Below are positions 34,085-46,121 of a DNA stretch of 64,000 nt, in pieces. The position numbers were made by a program, and so were the translations under genes. The stretch is from contig MEHQ01002427.1 of the NCBI GenBank assembly GCA_008828725.1, positions 372,001-436,000 on the forward strand, given 5' to 3'. Positions within the stretch are counted from its first letter, which is position 1; each line of letters begins with the position of its first letter. Below the pieces are notes generated by a model, which saw only the letters and a program-made list of their open reading frames with translations, searched no databases and was not told the origin of the DNA. This DNA comes from Saccharina japonica. Its lineage: Eukaryota; Sar; Phaeophyceae; Laminariales; Laminariaceae.

Positions 34085-34565
34085 CGGGTATTCACCGATG
34101 CTCCGTTCGCAGCAAAGCCGGGCAATAGGAAGTCAATCACGGGCTACCTATTTCTGCTCGGTGCGGCGCCCATCATCTTTGAGACTAAAAAGCAGACATT
34201 GACTGCACAATCAACAGCCACTGCCGAACTGACGGCAATCGGTCACGGAACTAAAGAGGCTGTGCATCGTTCAAGCTTCATGGTTGAGTTGAGCTTCATT
34301 GTCATTCAGCGCCAATCAACTGCCACAGCACTGGAGCACTGCACATCGCTAGGAGCTCGATGTGATCGACACGGACGAAACACATCGCACTACGCTTCTT
34401 CTCGCAGGGAGAGCGCGTCAACAACGGAGAAGTCACTATTCATGTGGCGACGCATGCCATGCTCGCTGACTGCGCCACTAAGCACCTCGCCAAAATTCAG
34501 CACCTTGAATTATTGCGCCAAATCACGGAAAATTCCCGCGAACAGCGACGGTTTCACGGATTGCT
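34085..34565 (+). pseudogene. Ty1/Copia RNase H remnant (left arm)
   Basis: With frameshifts, it reads [38 protein letters not shown] and [12 protein letters not shown], then [18 protein letters not shown] and [18 protein letters not shown]. These are the RNase H and terminal motifs of Copia polyproteins (SxxEAEY is degenerate, STATAEL). It is inactive; reverse transcriptase is missing between this and the integrase piece. Mirror copy: 47,340-47,820 (minus). Confidence 0.75.
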
Positions 34566-34580
34566 GATTGGGGCTGCTCA

Positions 34581-34934
34581 ATGACGGATCGACATCGCCC
34601 TATCAGCTTGAGCGATCACACCAGCAACCACCACACTAACATGTCCTCCTGGCACCTATCTATGGGCGATGAAGAGCAAGGGAGATTGTGTCTTGCGCAG
34701 GGGCTGCGTTGTACGGACCAAAACGCTTATTCCAACGACGATGGCAAAATCACAAGTAACCAAATGAATGCAGAATTAAATTCGACATTCGAGCGATTGA
34801 TCGAGGAGGTAGCTGCACCCATTCAAAGCGAGGTAAAAAGTGCCGTTGTGCACTTCGTCGAGGACAACCTAGGCGCCTTCCGAGCGGCCGATACAAAGAC
34901 GATCGCCAGCGAGTTCGTCCTCGTTAAAAAGTGA
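34581..34934 (+). CDS. Hypothetical 117-codon ORF (left arm; mirrored at 46,971-47,324 minus)
   Basis: It begins [13 protein letters not shown] and ends [17 protein letters not shown]. The C-terminal half ([20 protein letters not shown]) looks like an amphipathic helix and has coding character. The sequence after it, 34,965-35,296, is a diverged inverted copy of the same DNA, which also has an ORF on the minus strand. It follows the Copia remnant and may be transposon-derived. No family recognised. Confidence 0.3.
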   Translation: MTDRHRPISLSDHTSNHHTNMSSWHLSMGDEEQGRLCLAQGLRCTDQNAYSNDDGKITSNQMNAELNSTFERLIEEVAAPIQSEVKSAVVHFVEDNLGAFRAADTKTIASEFVLVKK

Positions 34935-35596
34935 ACGCATGTGTTGTCAGTATAAAGCATGCATTCACTTTTTGAAGAGAATAAACTCGATAGTGATCGT
35001 CCATATAACGGCCGCTCGGTAGGCGCCTAGGTTGCCCTCGACGATCTGCACAACGGTAGCTTACAACTCGGTTTGAATGAGCGCAGATACTCATTCGATC
35101 AATCGATCGAATCTCAAGTTGACTTATTTGTTGATTTTGCTGTTTGAGGCATCACCGTTCTCGTTGGGAGATACGTTACGATGCGCACAACGCAGTGTTT
35201 GCGCAAGATACAAGCCACCTTGGTTTCCTTCACCTCCCGCTCGTGAACTCTCATGAGTTCATCGTGAAAAATCCTGCCTTGGTCCGAGAGCACCACTTAC
35301 AACTGTAACACCACCTTCTTACAAATCATCATCAGTGCGACCTGGGCTGCCTAACCACAGCTCCGTGCTAGCTTCCAAAGACCGTCATCGTTCTGAGGGT
35401 AGTCTGTTCAGAGTGCTTACGTCGGTGGGTTCGATTCTCGCCTTGCTTCATATTTGTTATTTTCGAGCTTGTGTGCTGGAGACATTATGAATGGTTATTA
35501 TAGTATATCCCTGGATGCTAGTTCGTGGCGAGGGGAGTGCCCCGGAGATCAATGCAGCAGCATGGTGAGAATCAACGAACCCGAAAGTATATATTT

Positions 35597-35676
35597 TGTT
35601 GGTTGTATAGCATAGACCACTGGCCTACCTAGTCACGTGACTAGGTAGGCCATTGGTCTATGCTATATAACCAACA
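35597..35676. repeat. 80-bp palindrome centred on CACGTG (left arm)
   Basis: The symmetrical arms TGTTGGTTGTATAGCATAG ... CTATGCTATATAACCAACA meet at CACGTG without a spacer. The mirror copy is at 46,229-46,308. Confidence 0.85.
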
Positions 35677-35778
35677 TAGTCGTCGTCAGAGACCCGAGGA
35701 CAGTCACGATCAGACTCAGACAACTTACAGTAGTTAGTCATTCTCAGAGAACCTGAACGCTAATGTGCTGCTACTTAA

Positions 35779-35842
35779 GTCTGCTACTACTACTACTACT
35801 ACTACTACTACAGTACTACTACTACTACTACTATTACTACAG

Positions 35843-35928
<86 letters not shown>

Positions 35929-35990
35929 TACTACTGCTGCTGCTACTTATAGTCTGCTGCTGCTGCTGCTTTTACTACTTCTACTGTAAT
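35779..35990 (+). repeat. (TAC)n microsatellite, expanded allele
   Basis: About 60 triplets with a few interruptions. The equivalent tract in the right arm (about 46,055-46,130) is about 85 bp shorter, the largest difference between the arms. Confidence 0.95.
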
Positions 35991-36299
35991 ACGTACTACT
36001 GTTTGGTACCGCTGCGGTAGAATGGAAGTCTTCGGAATGTTTCAAAATCCTCCGTACCTACCTGTCCTGTCACCTGTCACAACTTACACAACGAAAGCAT
36101 GTACCAGTACCACTCACCGGTATCCCAGCCCTGAATCACCTCCCCTGCCCCCAGCGTGAAGGTAAAAGGCTCGCCTGATAGGGAAGAGTCGAACTCGTTG
36201 CAGTCTTTGAAGAGCAACCCTGGTGGACCAGGCGCGGGGAACGAGATAATCAACGCGTGAACGATTAACTTTCAGCAAAGAAAAACAAAGCAAATCAAA

Positions 36300-36400
36300 G
36301 CGGGTCAAACCAACCAAAAACCGAACCGAACCAAACCAAACCGAATCGAACCGAACCGAGCCGAGCCGAACCGAACGAAACCGAGCCGAACCAAACCTAA
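36300..36400. repeat. (CCGAA)n pentanucleotide repeat
   Basis: Degenerate CCGAA/CCAAA units, with a second tract at about 36,739-36,905. Both are mirrored in the right arm (about 45,085-45,250 and 45,590-45,690). Confidence 0.85.
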
Positions 36401-38514
36401 ATAACAAATACATGTTTTCGTGGTGTCAAAGCTTCGTAGCGAAGACACGAAAACAAAACGTCATCATCGTGTCTCAAAAGTGAACCTCTTCTTCAGTGCG
36501 CGCTGTGGTATCATCATGGTGTCCCCTTCTATGCGGTGTAACGACGGTTTAGCTTGGTTAAGGTGCCCCCTAACCCCTCGTATACATGAAAGGCGTTATC
36601 GCCGCTCTTGAAATGTTTTTCCCCTTCTGCCAGATGACATCCGGTGCAGGCAATCAGCGATTTACATGCCAAGCGCGTGTGAGTAATCCAGCATTACACG
36701 GGACGTTTCGGTCCGGGCCCCGCGAGTGCAAATTCATGCGAAACCGAACCGAACCGAACCGAACCGAATCCAACCGACCCGATCCGAACTTCTGTAAACC
36801 GAACCGAACCTAGCCGAACCGAATCGAATCAAATCGAACCGAACCGAATCGAAACGGAACGAACCGAATCAAATCGAACCGAACAGAACAGAAACGAATA
36901 GAACCAACCCGTAGCGAGGAATCTTAACACCCCTGGAATTTTCCGGCCGCAAAAGACAGATCCGTCTCTTCGCTTGCTCCGAGCGCATGTACTATTAATA
37001 CTACTGTTGTACAGGTGAGGGCAGTCTTCCACTTGGTAGGCATGACAAACTCGTGATAAATTTATTTTGCTCCGAGTCGTGACAGCAGCACTCTACTATC
37101 GATTCTACCTGTATATGTGCGAGTTTTTTATTCTTATTAAAGTATACACTTTTTTCGTGGCTTGTACGCCCGGTGGGATCAAGGGTGGCTGGTGGCCCTC
37201 CGGGGGCTCCTGCGGAGAGCCAATTCTAATTTTCTGTGTTTTGTGAGTGGGATCAGGTCCAGGTGGGATTAGGTCCGGGTAGAATCAGGTTCGGGAGCAG
37301 TATGCCAAGTGGGGACTGTTTTGTTTTCTCGCGTTTTCTTATGGGGAATATTCCCAGAAAGTTATCATCTACCAAGTGGAGGACTCTACTCGAGGCATTG
37401 GACAGTCCGCCTGTATGCAGTCTTCACGTAATAGCTGCACGAGTAGGGTCTACCAGGCATAACCTGGTATATACCTACCTGGTATTATATTATCAGAGCT
37501 GTATGCGACAGAGGCTGCTCAAGATGCACACATCTCTGCTTCCGAGCTGAGAGGATTATTCACACAACTACACATCGAGACCAAAACCGCGAGATATGCT
37601 ACATGATCGTGCTAGTGCTAACTGGAGCACTATTCTGCTGTACCCCCCCCCCCCCCCACAAAACTCCCTCATGTCCGCCTGTCGCACTGGCTTAGAGGCA
37701 TGCGCTTTGATGAACGACATCCTGGCCTTCTGTAAATAGGAGGCGGCATTGCCATTGCCGCACGCCCCCGCCCCGCTCTCCGGGAGATTGAAGTGCGGCG
37801 AAAGCTCAGCGTAAGGCGGGGGGGCACCAACCCCATACGCCGTCGTGGTATCATCGCTGTCCTCGTTCACCAAGTCGATGTGGAGGCACAGGGGTGGGCC
37901 GTGGTGAATGAAACGCGTATAACGCCTTGGATAGGGCCCAGGGGCTATATATGGCGGTAGCCGCCTTAATGAGAGTTCCAGCCGTGCCAGCCGATTTGGA
38001 CCGCCTTATCTCGAGTGGTCGCCTTATTCATGTCGCCTTATAAAAGTCCCACTACCCACTACTCTGTATTAATAGCGATAGTCGGGGTATCGGGATCACC
38101 TGTGTAGTGCATCGTGAGCCTGTCGCCAGAGACGCTTTTTCGGTGGCAGTCCTGGTTTCGAAAGCGTGAACAGAGAGCGGCAACGGGAACGAACACCAAC
38201 AACCACCCAACAACAGTGTTACAGGCAAATATGTCGGGAGACAGGACTTTCAACCCTTGACAGACAGCAGATTTGCCTTGACATGCCGTGACTGACACCA
38301 AACTACTAGGTTTTAGTGTCGAACACTTCGGCCCTACACCCTTGACAGCGCATGTTTTGCCTTGCTTGACATGTCTCCCGACATCTTTGGTTACAGGGGG
38401 GACCGGAAGCGAAACCTTGACATTTCGTGCTGGAATTCGATCGACAGTCTCGATTCCGAGTATTGATCTACTTCGTGTGTTCTTCATCATTCCTTTGGGC
38501 GCCGCCCATACAAG

Positions 38515-38859
38515 CCGGTCGCCCCGGTAGGTATGTAGTGATCATCTTCAAAGACTACTGGCATTGATTGGTACCCAAGTTCGAATCCCACCGTGGTGAG
38601 ATTTTTACTTTATTTGAAAAAATAAAAAGGAACCAATTGCTGAGAGCGCCTTCGTGGCGTGGGTAGGCGGAATCCGACGCAAGTCGACGAGGGAAGAGAG
38701 TGCTGAAATCTTCCCGCGATAAAAATGCAAGGCAAGTACCGTAGGGGGGAGGGAGGAGAAGAGCCTACTTAGTGACCCCGGATCTGAGTTACGACTACTC
38801 GTAAAGAGGGAGAGAGAAAAAGAAGGGCGGAGATGATAAATGGGATGGACAAAAAAAAA
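38515..38859 (+). mobile_element. tRNA-derived, A-tailed SINE, copy 4 (left arm)
   Basis: It has head GGTCGCCCCGG, B box GTTCGAATCCC, body and A9 tail. The head variant matches copy 1. It is mirrored at 43,132-43,476 (minus). Confidence 0.8.
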
Positions 38860-40118
38860 TGTACAACGGATGCATGGCGCGTGGCACTTCCTATGATACT
38901 CAATTCCGTTTCGTCTTCGTGCTATATACGTATGATACGTACACACGAAAGACAAGGAAAGAGAGGAATCTTTTTAGAACACGAACAATGAAAATACTAA
39001 TGAAAGGAATATTCGAAATATGTTTCAAATAATACGTATCACTTTTTTTGGGAGTTTTTTGGTCAAAAGTCTAATCTTTGCTTCAGGGAAATTTTATACG
39101 CAAACACTCGTACGTAAAACTCTACTAGTATGATACGTATCATGATATCATATACCAGGTATACGTACTGCTGTAGTCTACATATTCATATCATATAATA
39201 TGATACGTAAAAATGTTCCACGTTTTACGTTTGTTACATTTACCGACTCTGCCAGACTCTGCTGTAGTTTTCTCGTTTTTTCATCAACTGCCAACGCACC
39301 CCCCTCGCTCGGCACAGCCTCGGAGCAGCCTCGGCACAGCCTCGGCACAGCCTATTCTACGAGTATGGGGTATGACGCCAGGGGTCATACCCCGTATGGG
39401 GCACCTATGGGATATATGTATACATACGACCCTCCAAAAAACCCTTATTTAGGTGGGCACGCTAGAGACGTGTCGTACGAGGTACGACTCACAGACAACA
39501 TGGTTGGTATTAGAGCCTACATGTATGTATGAATATGTCGTACGTACAGGCCTTGAGCGAACGCAACCGGCAAACACATACCGTACTGAATACTGAATCA
39601 GTAGTACACAACCCACGAGTGAGTGAGTACTCGTATATGGGCGTAAATAACCTCCTACCATAGGACGCAAATTCACGCCATACGTGCACACCTCAAACAA
39701 AGTATATGCCGGTACAACGTGCTGCGTGCTTGAGCTTTTGCTGGACTGCTGTGTGCTGTGTATTGCTGAATGTACAACAACAGCAGTATCAAGTGCTGAC
39801 AACAGACAACAGAGTTATTCACCTCGGGGCGGTACACCACGCCGATCCGTATCTTTTCGTTAGGTGCCAAATCTTCACCACCTCCGCATTTCTTCGGTAG
39901 CCCTTTACTCGCGGAACCGAACCCGACTCCAATGGCAAGCAGGGCTCCAGTAGACTTCATCACGGCTGGTTCGTACAACGAGCTAACAGCTAGAGCAGGA
40001 GAACGTTACGAGCTACTCGCAGTGCAGAGGGGGGCCAGTGCGATGAGCCCCCCCAAAAATTAATCACAGTTGCCCTCATTGATATTGCCTCCATATCATA
40101 CTGAACCCTCAACCTACC

Positions 40119-41866
40119 ATTTTGTTCGAAAATTATTTCCGGTGCCTTCATTGATCTTGAGCGTGAAGCTTGAGGACGCTGTGGTCGTGTTCATGGCTGG
40201 TCTAGCGCAGAACATTCTGGAGCGCGAGGGCAATGATGGGAAAGTGACGCGAATCGAGTGCACAACGACGGTTTCTCCGAAGCCATTTACGATTGAGGTA
40301 CGGGCAGTATACAACAGAGGATATAAGGAATGGTATGATACCCGGTACATAATTGTTGTTTGCTGCTTTGTTGTCCCACGAGCGGTCTACGTACGATGAC
40401 ACTATTACTATTAATACCCGCTCACAGCAGAAGAGCACACAGCAGTGCTACTCGTACCTCGTGCTGATGTACTGCTTGCTCTACAGCTTGTAATACTCGT
40501 AGGCAGGCTCCAACTAGTTATGGCCTATTCATAGTCGTGGTTCGTACCCCCTGAATACGAGTAGGCATACACAACAACACCAGCGGAGAAGCCGAGTGCT
40601 CTGTGGGGGTGTCTCCTCGGCATGATATGAGCAAGCGACAAGCGACCCATTGATATTTGTCGTCGAACATGGTGGGAGATTGGGCCGGAGATTGCGGCAT
40701 AGCATAGCAGCAGGTATTGGGTTACCAAGTACCAAGAGGTAGCATTTTTTAGCGAGGGGGCGTGGGGCGCCGGAGCGCCGGAGTCGTGATACGTGGAAGT
40801 CAAGTCGAAGTGCAGTTCGAGCGCCTGAAGTGAACTTCGCAGCTGCATCCAACCAAACAACCCTACTTTTCGCTGAAAAGCGTATTCCAACGTATTCCAA
40901 CGACGCAACCAGATAGCAGCAGCAAGCGCAAGCAGCAGTGTTCCGTATACTACGTCGCATCAACCATACTACAGTAACTATAGCATTAAGTGTATGTAGT
41001 ATGTAGTATAAATAGTTGGGTATCAAACAGGCAGGGGTTTTGCCTGTGGCTGGCCTTCTGAGCGTTTCGCCAACGTCGCACATACAATTAACATACTACA
41101 ATTATAACGCCATAAATAGTAACACAATATGAATGAGTACGTACGTATATACAACAGGACAGGAGGCAGAAGGCTTGGAGTGTGTGGTGAGACTGGGTTT
41201 TCTCTAGCTCTTAGTATAAGTAATTCCGTTTCATTTGAGTTTAGTATGGAATCGAAGGTTTCAATGGAAACTAATAGGATGTTTTGTAGGGGAAACCGGG
41301 AATGTTTCCGAAAGTATGCGTGATGCGGTACGTTGAGAGATATTATAGGAGCACAGAGTGAGGAGATATTCCAGAACGGTATCACCGAATAGGTGAGAGA
41401 ATACGAGAATCGGTAGAGAAGACCAGTACAGCAGTAGACCAATCATCTGCAGTAGTCGGGGAGATCTACCAGAAAAGTAAGTTGGAAATCGGTGATGTGG
41501 TATCTCAAGAGTAATAGTCGAAAAGTATGGACAGTGTTGGAATCGGTATGTAGCAAGACTTGTACTGTCCGTTGGCTCGCAGCAGAGGCACGGCACGGCT
41601 AGAGCCAGCTACGTGGATTTAGGAAGAGTACCTAGGAAGAGTCACATCAGAGCAGTTGGGAGGACGAGAGGAGCGCGGTGCAACCCCCCCCTACCTGCTC
41701 AGTCCGCATCTTCCCCAAGCTCAACCAGCAACTGTGGAATTAATAAAAGACATCAATAAAATATCCTTGAATTATCTGAGCACACTTGTAAGACACAAGG
41801 AAAGAACCTGGTAGGCATCTCGATTCAGGGATAAGAAACCACGGTACACCACACGTTTCCTTCACA
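40119..41866. other. Spacer between the inverted arms
   Basis: 1748 bp of single-copy sequence. Its two ends supply different upstream regions for the two FKBP copies, which share only about 158 bp upstream of their ATG. No gene can be assembled, apart from an exon-like piece at 40,150-40,297. A GTATAATAGTCG-type, purine-rich part (41,330-41,660) looks like a degenerate LTR, but this is unproven. Confidence 0.5.
40150..40297 (+). CDS. Exon-like segment, unknown protein
   Basis: The frame VKLEDAVVVFMAGLAQNILE continues REGNDGKVTRIECTTTVSPK and ends at a GAG/GTACGG donor. It looks coding and has no repeat character. The acceptor is not clear and I do not recognise the family. It begins 30 bp inside the spacer and reads toward the right arm. 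Confidence 0.3.
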
Positions 41867-42024
41867 GGTAGGTTGAGGGTTCAGTATGATATGGAGGCAA
41901 TATCAATGAGGGCAACTGTGATTAATTTTTGGGGGGGCTCATCGCACTGGCCCCCCTCTGCACTGCGAGTAGCTCGTAACGTTCTCCTGCTCTAGCTGTT
42001 AGCTCGTTGTACGAACCAGCCGTG

Positions 42025-42162
42025 ATGAAGTCTACTGGAGCCCTGCTTGCCATTGGAGTCGGGTTCGGTTCCGCGAGTAAAGGGCTACCGAAGAAATGCG
42101 GAGGTGGTGAAGATTTGGCACCTAACGAAAAGATACGGATCGGCGTGGTGTACCGCCCCGAG
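42025..42162 (+). CDS. FKBP exon 1 (start codon, signal-like segment)
   Basis: The ATG is followed by 46 codons to a GAG/GTGAAT donor. The ATG was preferred because it begins the hydrophobic segment; the frame upstream has only a TTG and no further ATG. Confidence 0.85.
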
Positions 42163-45100
42163 GTGAATAACTCTGTTGTCTGTTGTCAGCACTTGATACT
42201 GCTGTTGTTGTACATTCAGCAATACACAGCACACAGCAGTCCAGCAAAAGCTCAAGCACGCAGCACGTTGTACCGGTATATACTTTGTTTGAGGTGTGCA
42301 CGTATGGCGTGAATTTGCGTCCTATGGTAGGAGGTTATTTACGCCCATATACGAGTACTCACTCACTCGTGGGTTGTGTACTACTGATTCAGTATTCAGT
42401 ACGGTATGTGTTTGCCGGTTGCGTTCGCTCAAGGCCTGTACGTACGACATATTCATACATACATGTAGGCTCTAATACCAACCATGTTGTCTGTGAGTCG
42501 TACCTCGTACGACACGTCTCTAGCGTGCCCACCTAAATAAGGGTTTTTTGGAGGGTCGTATGTATACATATATCCCATAGGTGCCCCATACGGGGTATGA
42601 CCCCTGGCGTCATACCCCATACTCGTAGAATAGGCTGTGCCGAGGCTGTGCCGAGGCTGCTCCGAGGCTGTGCCGAGCGAGGGGGGTGCGTTGGCAGTTG
42701 ATGAAAAAACGAGAAAACTACAGCAGAGTCTGGCAGAGTCGGTAAATGTAACAAACGTAAAACGTGGAACATTTTTACGTATCATATTATATGATATGAA
42801 TATGTAGACTACAGCAGTACGTATACCTGGTATATGATATCATGATACGTATCATACTAGTAGAGTTTTACGTACGAGTGTTTGCGTATAAAATTTCCCT
42901 GAAGCAAAGATTAGACTTTTGACCAAAAAACTCCCAAAAAAAGTGATACGTATTATTTGAAACATATTTCGAATATTCCTTTCATTAGTATTCGTATTTT
43001 CATTGTTCGTGTTCTAAAAAGATTCCTCTCTTTCCTTGTCTTTCGTGTGTACGTATCATACGTATATAGCACGAAGACGAAACGGAATTGAGTATCATAG
43101 GAAGTGCCACGCGCCATGCATCCGTTGTACATTTTTTTTTGTCCATCCCATTTATCATCTCCGCCCTTCTTTTTCTCTCTCCCTCTTTACGAGTAGTCGT
43201 AACTCAGATCCGGGGTCACTAAGTAGGCTCTTCTCCTCCCTCCCCCCTACGGTACTTGCCTTGCATTTTTATCGCGGGAAGATTTCAGCACTCTCTTCCC
43301 TCGTCGACTTGCGTCGGATTCCGCCTACCCACGCCACGAAGGCGCTCTCGGCAATTGGTTCCTTTTTATTTTTTCAAATAAAGTAAAAATCTCACCACGG
43401 TGGGATTCGAACTTGGGTACCAATCAATGCCAGTAGTCTTTGAAGATGATCACTACATACCTACCGGGGCGACCGGCTTGTATGGGCGGCGCCCAAAGGA
43501 ATGATGAAGAACACACGAAGTAGATCAATACTCGGAATCGAGACTGTCGATCGAATTCCAGCACGAAATGTCAAGGTTTCGCTTCCGGTCCCCCCTGTAA
43601 CCAAAGATGTCGGGAGACATGTCAAGCAAGGCAAAACATGCGCTGTCAAGGGTGTAGGGCCGAAGTGTTCGACACTAAAACCTAGTAGTTTGGTGTCAGT
43701 CACGGCATGTCAAGGCAAATCTGCTGTCTGTCAAGGGTTGAAAGTCCTGTCTCCCGACATATTTGCCTGTAACACTGTTGTTGGGTGGTTGTTGGTGTTC
43801 GTTCCCGTTGCCGCTCTCTGTTCACGCTTTCGAAACCAGGACTGCCACCGAAAAAGCGTCTCTGGCGACAGGCTCACGATGCACTACACAGGTGATCCCG
43901 ATACCCCGACTATCGCTATTAATACAGAGTAGTGGGTAGTGGGACTTTTATAAGGCGACATGAATAAGGCGACCACTCGAGATAAGGCGGTCCAAATCGG
44001 CTGGCACGGCTGGAACTCTCATTAAGGCGGCTACCGCCATATATAGCCCCTGGGCCTTATCCAAGGCGTTATACGCGTTTCATTCACCACGGCCCACCCC
44101 TGTGCCTCCACATCGACTTGGTGAACGAGGACAGCGATGATACCACGACGGCGTATGGGGTTGGTGCCCCCCCGCCTTACGCTGAGCTTTCGCCGCACTT
44201 CAATCTCCCGGAGAGCGGGGCGGGGGCGTGCGGCAATGGCAATGCCGCCTCCTATTTACAGAAGGCCAGGATGTCGTTCATCAAAGCGCATGCCTCTAAG
44301 CCAGTGCGACAGGCGGACATGAGGGAGTTTTGTGGGGGGGGGGGGGGTACAGCAGAATAGTGCTCCAGTTAGCACTAGCACGATCATGTAGCATATCTCG
44401 CGGTTTTGGTCTCGATGTGTAGTTGTGTGAATAATCCTCTCAGCTCGGAAGCAGAGATGTGTGCATCTTGAGCAGCCTCTGTCGCATACAGCTCTGATAA
44501 TATAATACCAGGTAGGTATATACCAGGTTATGCCTGGTAGACCCTACTCGTGCAGCTATTACGTGAAGACTGCATACAGGCGGACTGTCCAATGCCTCGA
44601 GTAGAGTCCTCCACTTGGTAGATGATAACTTTCTGGGAATATTCCCCATAAGAAAACGCGAGAAAACAAAACAGTCCCCACTTGGCATACTGCTCCCGAA
44701 CCTGATTCTACCCGGACCTAATCCCACCTGGACCTTATCCCACTCACAAAACACAGAAAATTAGAATTGGCTCTCCGCAGGAGCCCCCGGAGGGCCACCA
44801 GCCACCCTTGATCCCACCGGGCGTACAAGCCACGAAAAAATTGTATACTTTAATAAGAATAAAAAACTCGCACATATACAGGTAGAATCGATAGTAGAGT
44901 GCTGCTGTCACGACTCGGAGCAAAATAAATTTATCACGAGTTTGTCATGCCTACCAAGTGGAAGACTGCCCTCACCTGTACAACAGTAGTATTAATAGTA
45001 CATGCGCTCGGAGCAAGCGAAGAGACGGATCTGTCTTTTGCGGCCGGAAAATTCCAGGGGTGTTAAGATTCCTCGCTACGGGTTGGTTCTATTCGTTTCT

Positions 45101-46061
45101 GTTCTGTTCGGTTCGATTTGATTCGGTTCGTTCCGTTTCGATTCGGTTCGGTTCGATTTGATTCGATTCGGTTCGGCTAGGTTCGGTTCGGTTTACAGAA
45201 GTTCGGATCGGGTCGGTTGGATTCGGTTCGGTTCGGTTCGGTTCGGTTTCGCATGAATTTGCACTCGCGGGGCCCGGACCGAAACGTCCCGTGTAATGCT
45301 GGATTACTCACACGCGCTTGGCATGTAAATCGCTGATTGCCTGCACCGGATGTCATCTGGCAGAAGGGGAAAAACATTTCAAGAGCGGCGATAACGCCTT
45401 TCATGTATACGAGGGGTTAGGGGGCACCTTAACCAAGCTAAACCGTCGTTACACCGCATAGAAGGGGACACCATGATGATACCACAGCGCGCACTGAAGA
45501 AGAGGTTCACTTTTGAGACACGATGATGACGTTTTGTTTTCGTGTCTTCGCTACGAAGCTTTGACACCACGAAAACATGTATTTGTTATTTAGGTTTGGT
45601 TCGGCTCGGTTTCGTTCGGTTCGGCTCGGCTCGGTTCGGTTCGATTCGGTTTGGTTTGGTTCGGTTCGGTTTTTGGTTGGTTTGACCCGCTTTGATTTGC
45701 TTTGTTTTTCTTTGCTGAAAGTTAATCGTTCACGCGTTGATTATCTCGTTCCCCGCGCCTGGTCCACCAGGGTTGCTCTTCAAAGACTGCAACGAGTTCG
45801 ACTCTTCCCTATCAGGCGAGCCTTTTACCTTCACGCTGGGGGCAGGGGAGGTGATTCAGGGCTGGGATACCGGTGAGTGGTACTGGTACATGCTTTCGTT
45901 GTGTAAGTTGTGACAGGTGACAGGACAGGTAGGTACGGAGGATTTTGAAACATTCCGAAGACTTCCATTCTACCGCAGCGGTACCAAACAGTAGTACGTA
46001 TTACAGTAGAAGTAGTAAAAGCAGCAGCAGCAGCAGACTATAAGTAGCAGCAGCAGTAGTA

Positions 46062-46121
<60 letters not shown>

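Larger units (their letters stand above)
36118..39960 (-). pseudogene. Truncated mirror copy of the FKBP gene (exons 1-3 only)
   Basis: Exon 1 lies at 39,823-39,960, exon 2 at 38,100-38,151 and exon 3 at 36,118-36,219, all minus strand, with the same splice sites and coding sequence as the right-arm gene. The inverted repeat stops at 32,951, before an equivalent of exon 4, so the copy lacks the C-terminal 45 residues including the YG and hydrophobic end of the domain. It is either a true partial duplication that would be non-functional, or an assembly artefact. Confidence 0.75.
32951..40118 (+). repeat. Left arm of giant inverted repeat
   Basis: It is the reverse complement of 41,867-48,954. 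Paired coordinates sum to 81,905 at the outer end and 81,985 at the inner end. Differences are a (TAC)n length change of about 85 bp, a 6-bp indel near 38,990, a 1-bp C-run change near 37,650 and a few substitutions. The outer edge coincides with a single N at 32,950. It carries a Copia remnant, a SINE, palindromes and an incomplete copy of the FKBP gene. Confidence 0.95.

Noticed and set aside
35763..36020. ORFs encoding Leu, Thr and Tyr runs
   Set aside because: They are the three frames of the TAC microsatellite.
44947..45060. Signal-peptide-like ORF as the FKBP first exon
   Set aside because: It lies after exon 2 in gene order, and the exon at 42,025 joins exon 2 in exact phase with a conserved [11 protein letters not shown] segment.
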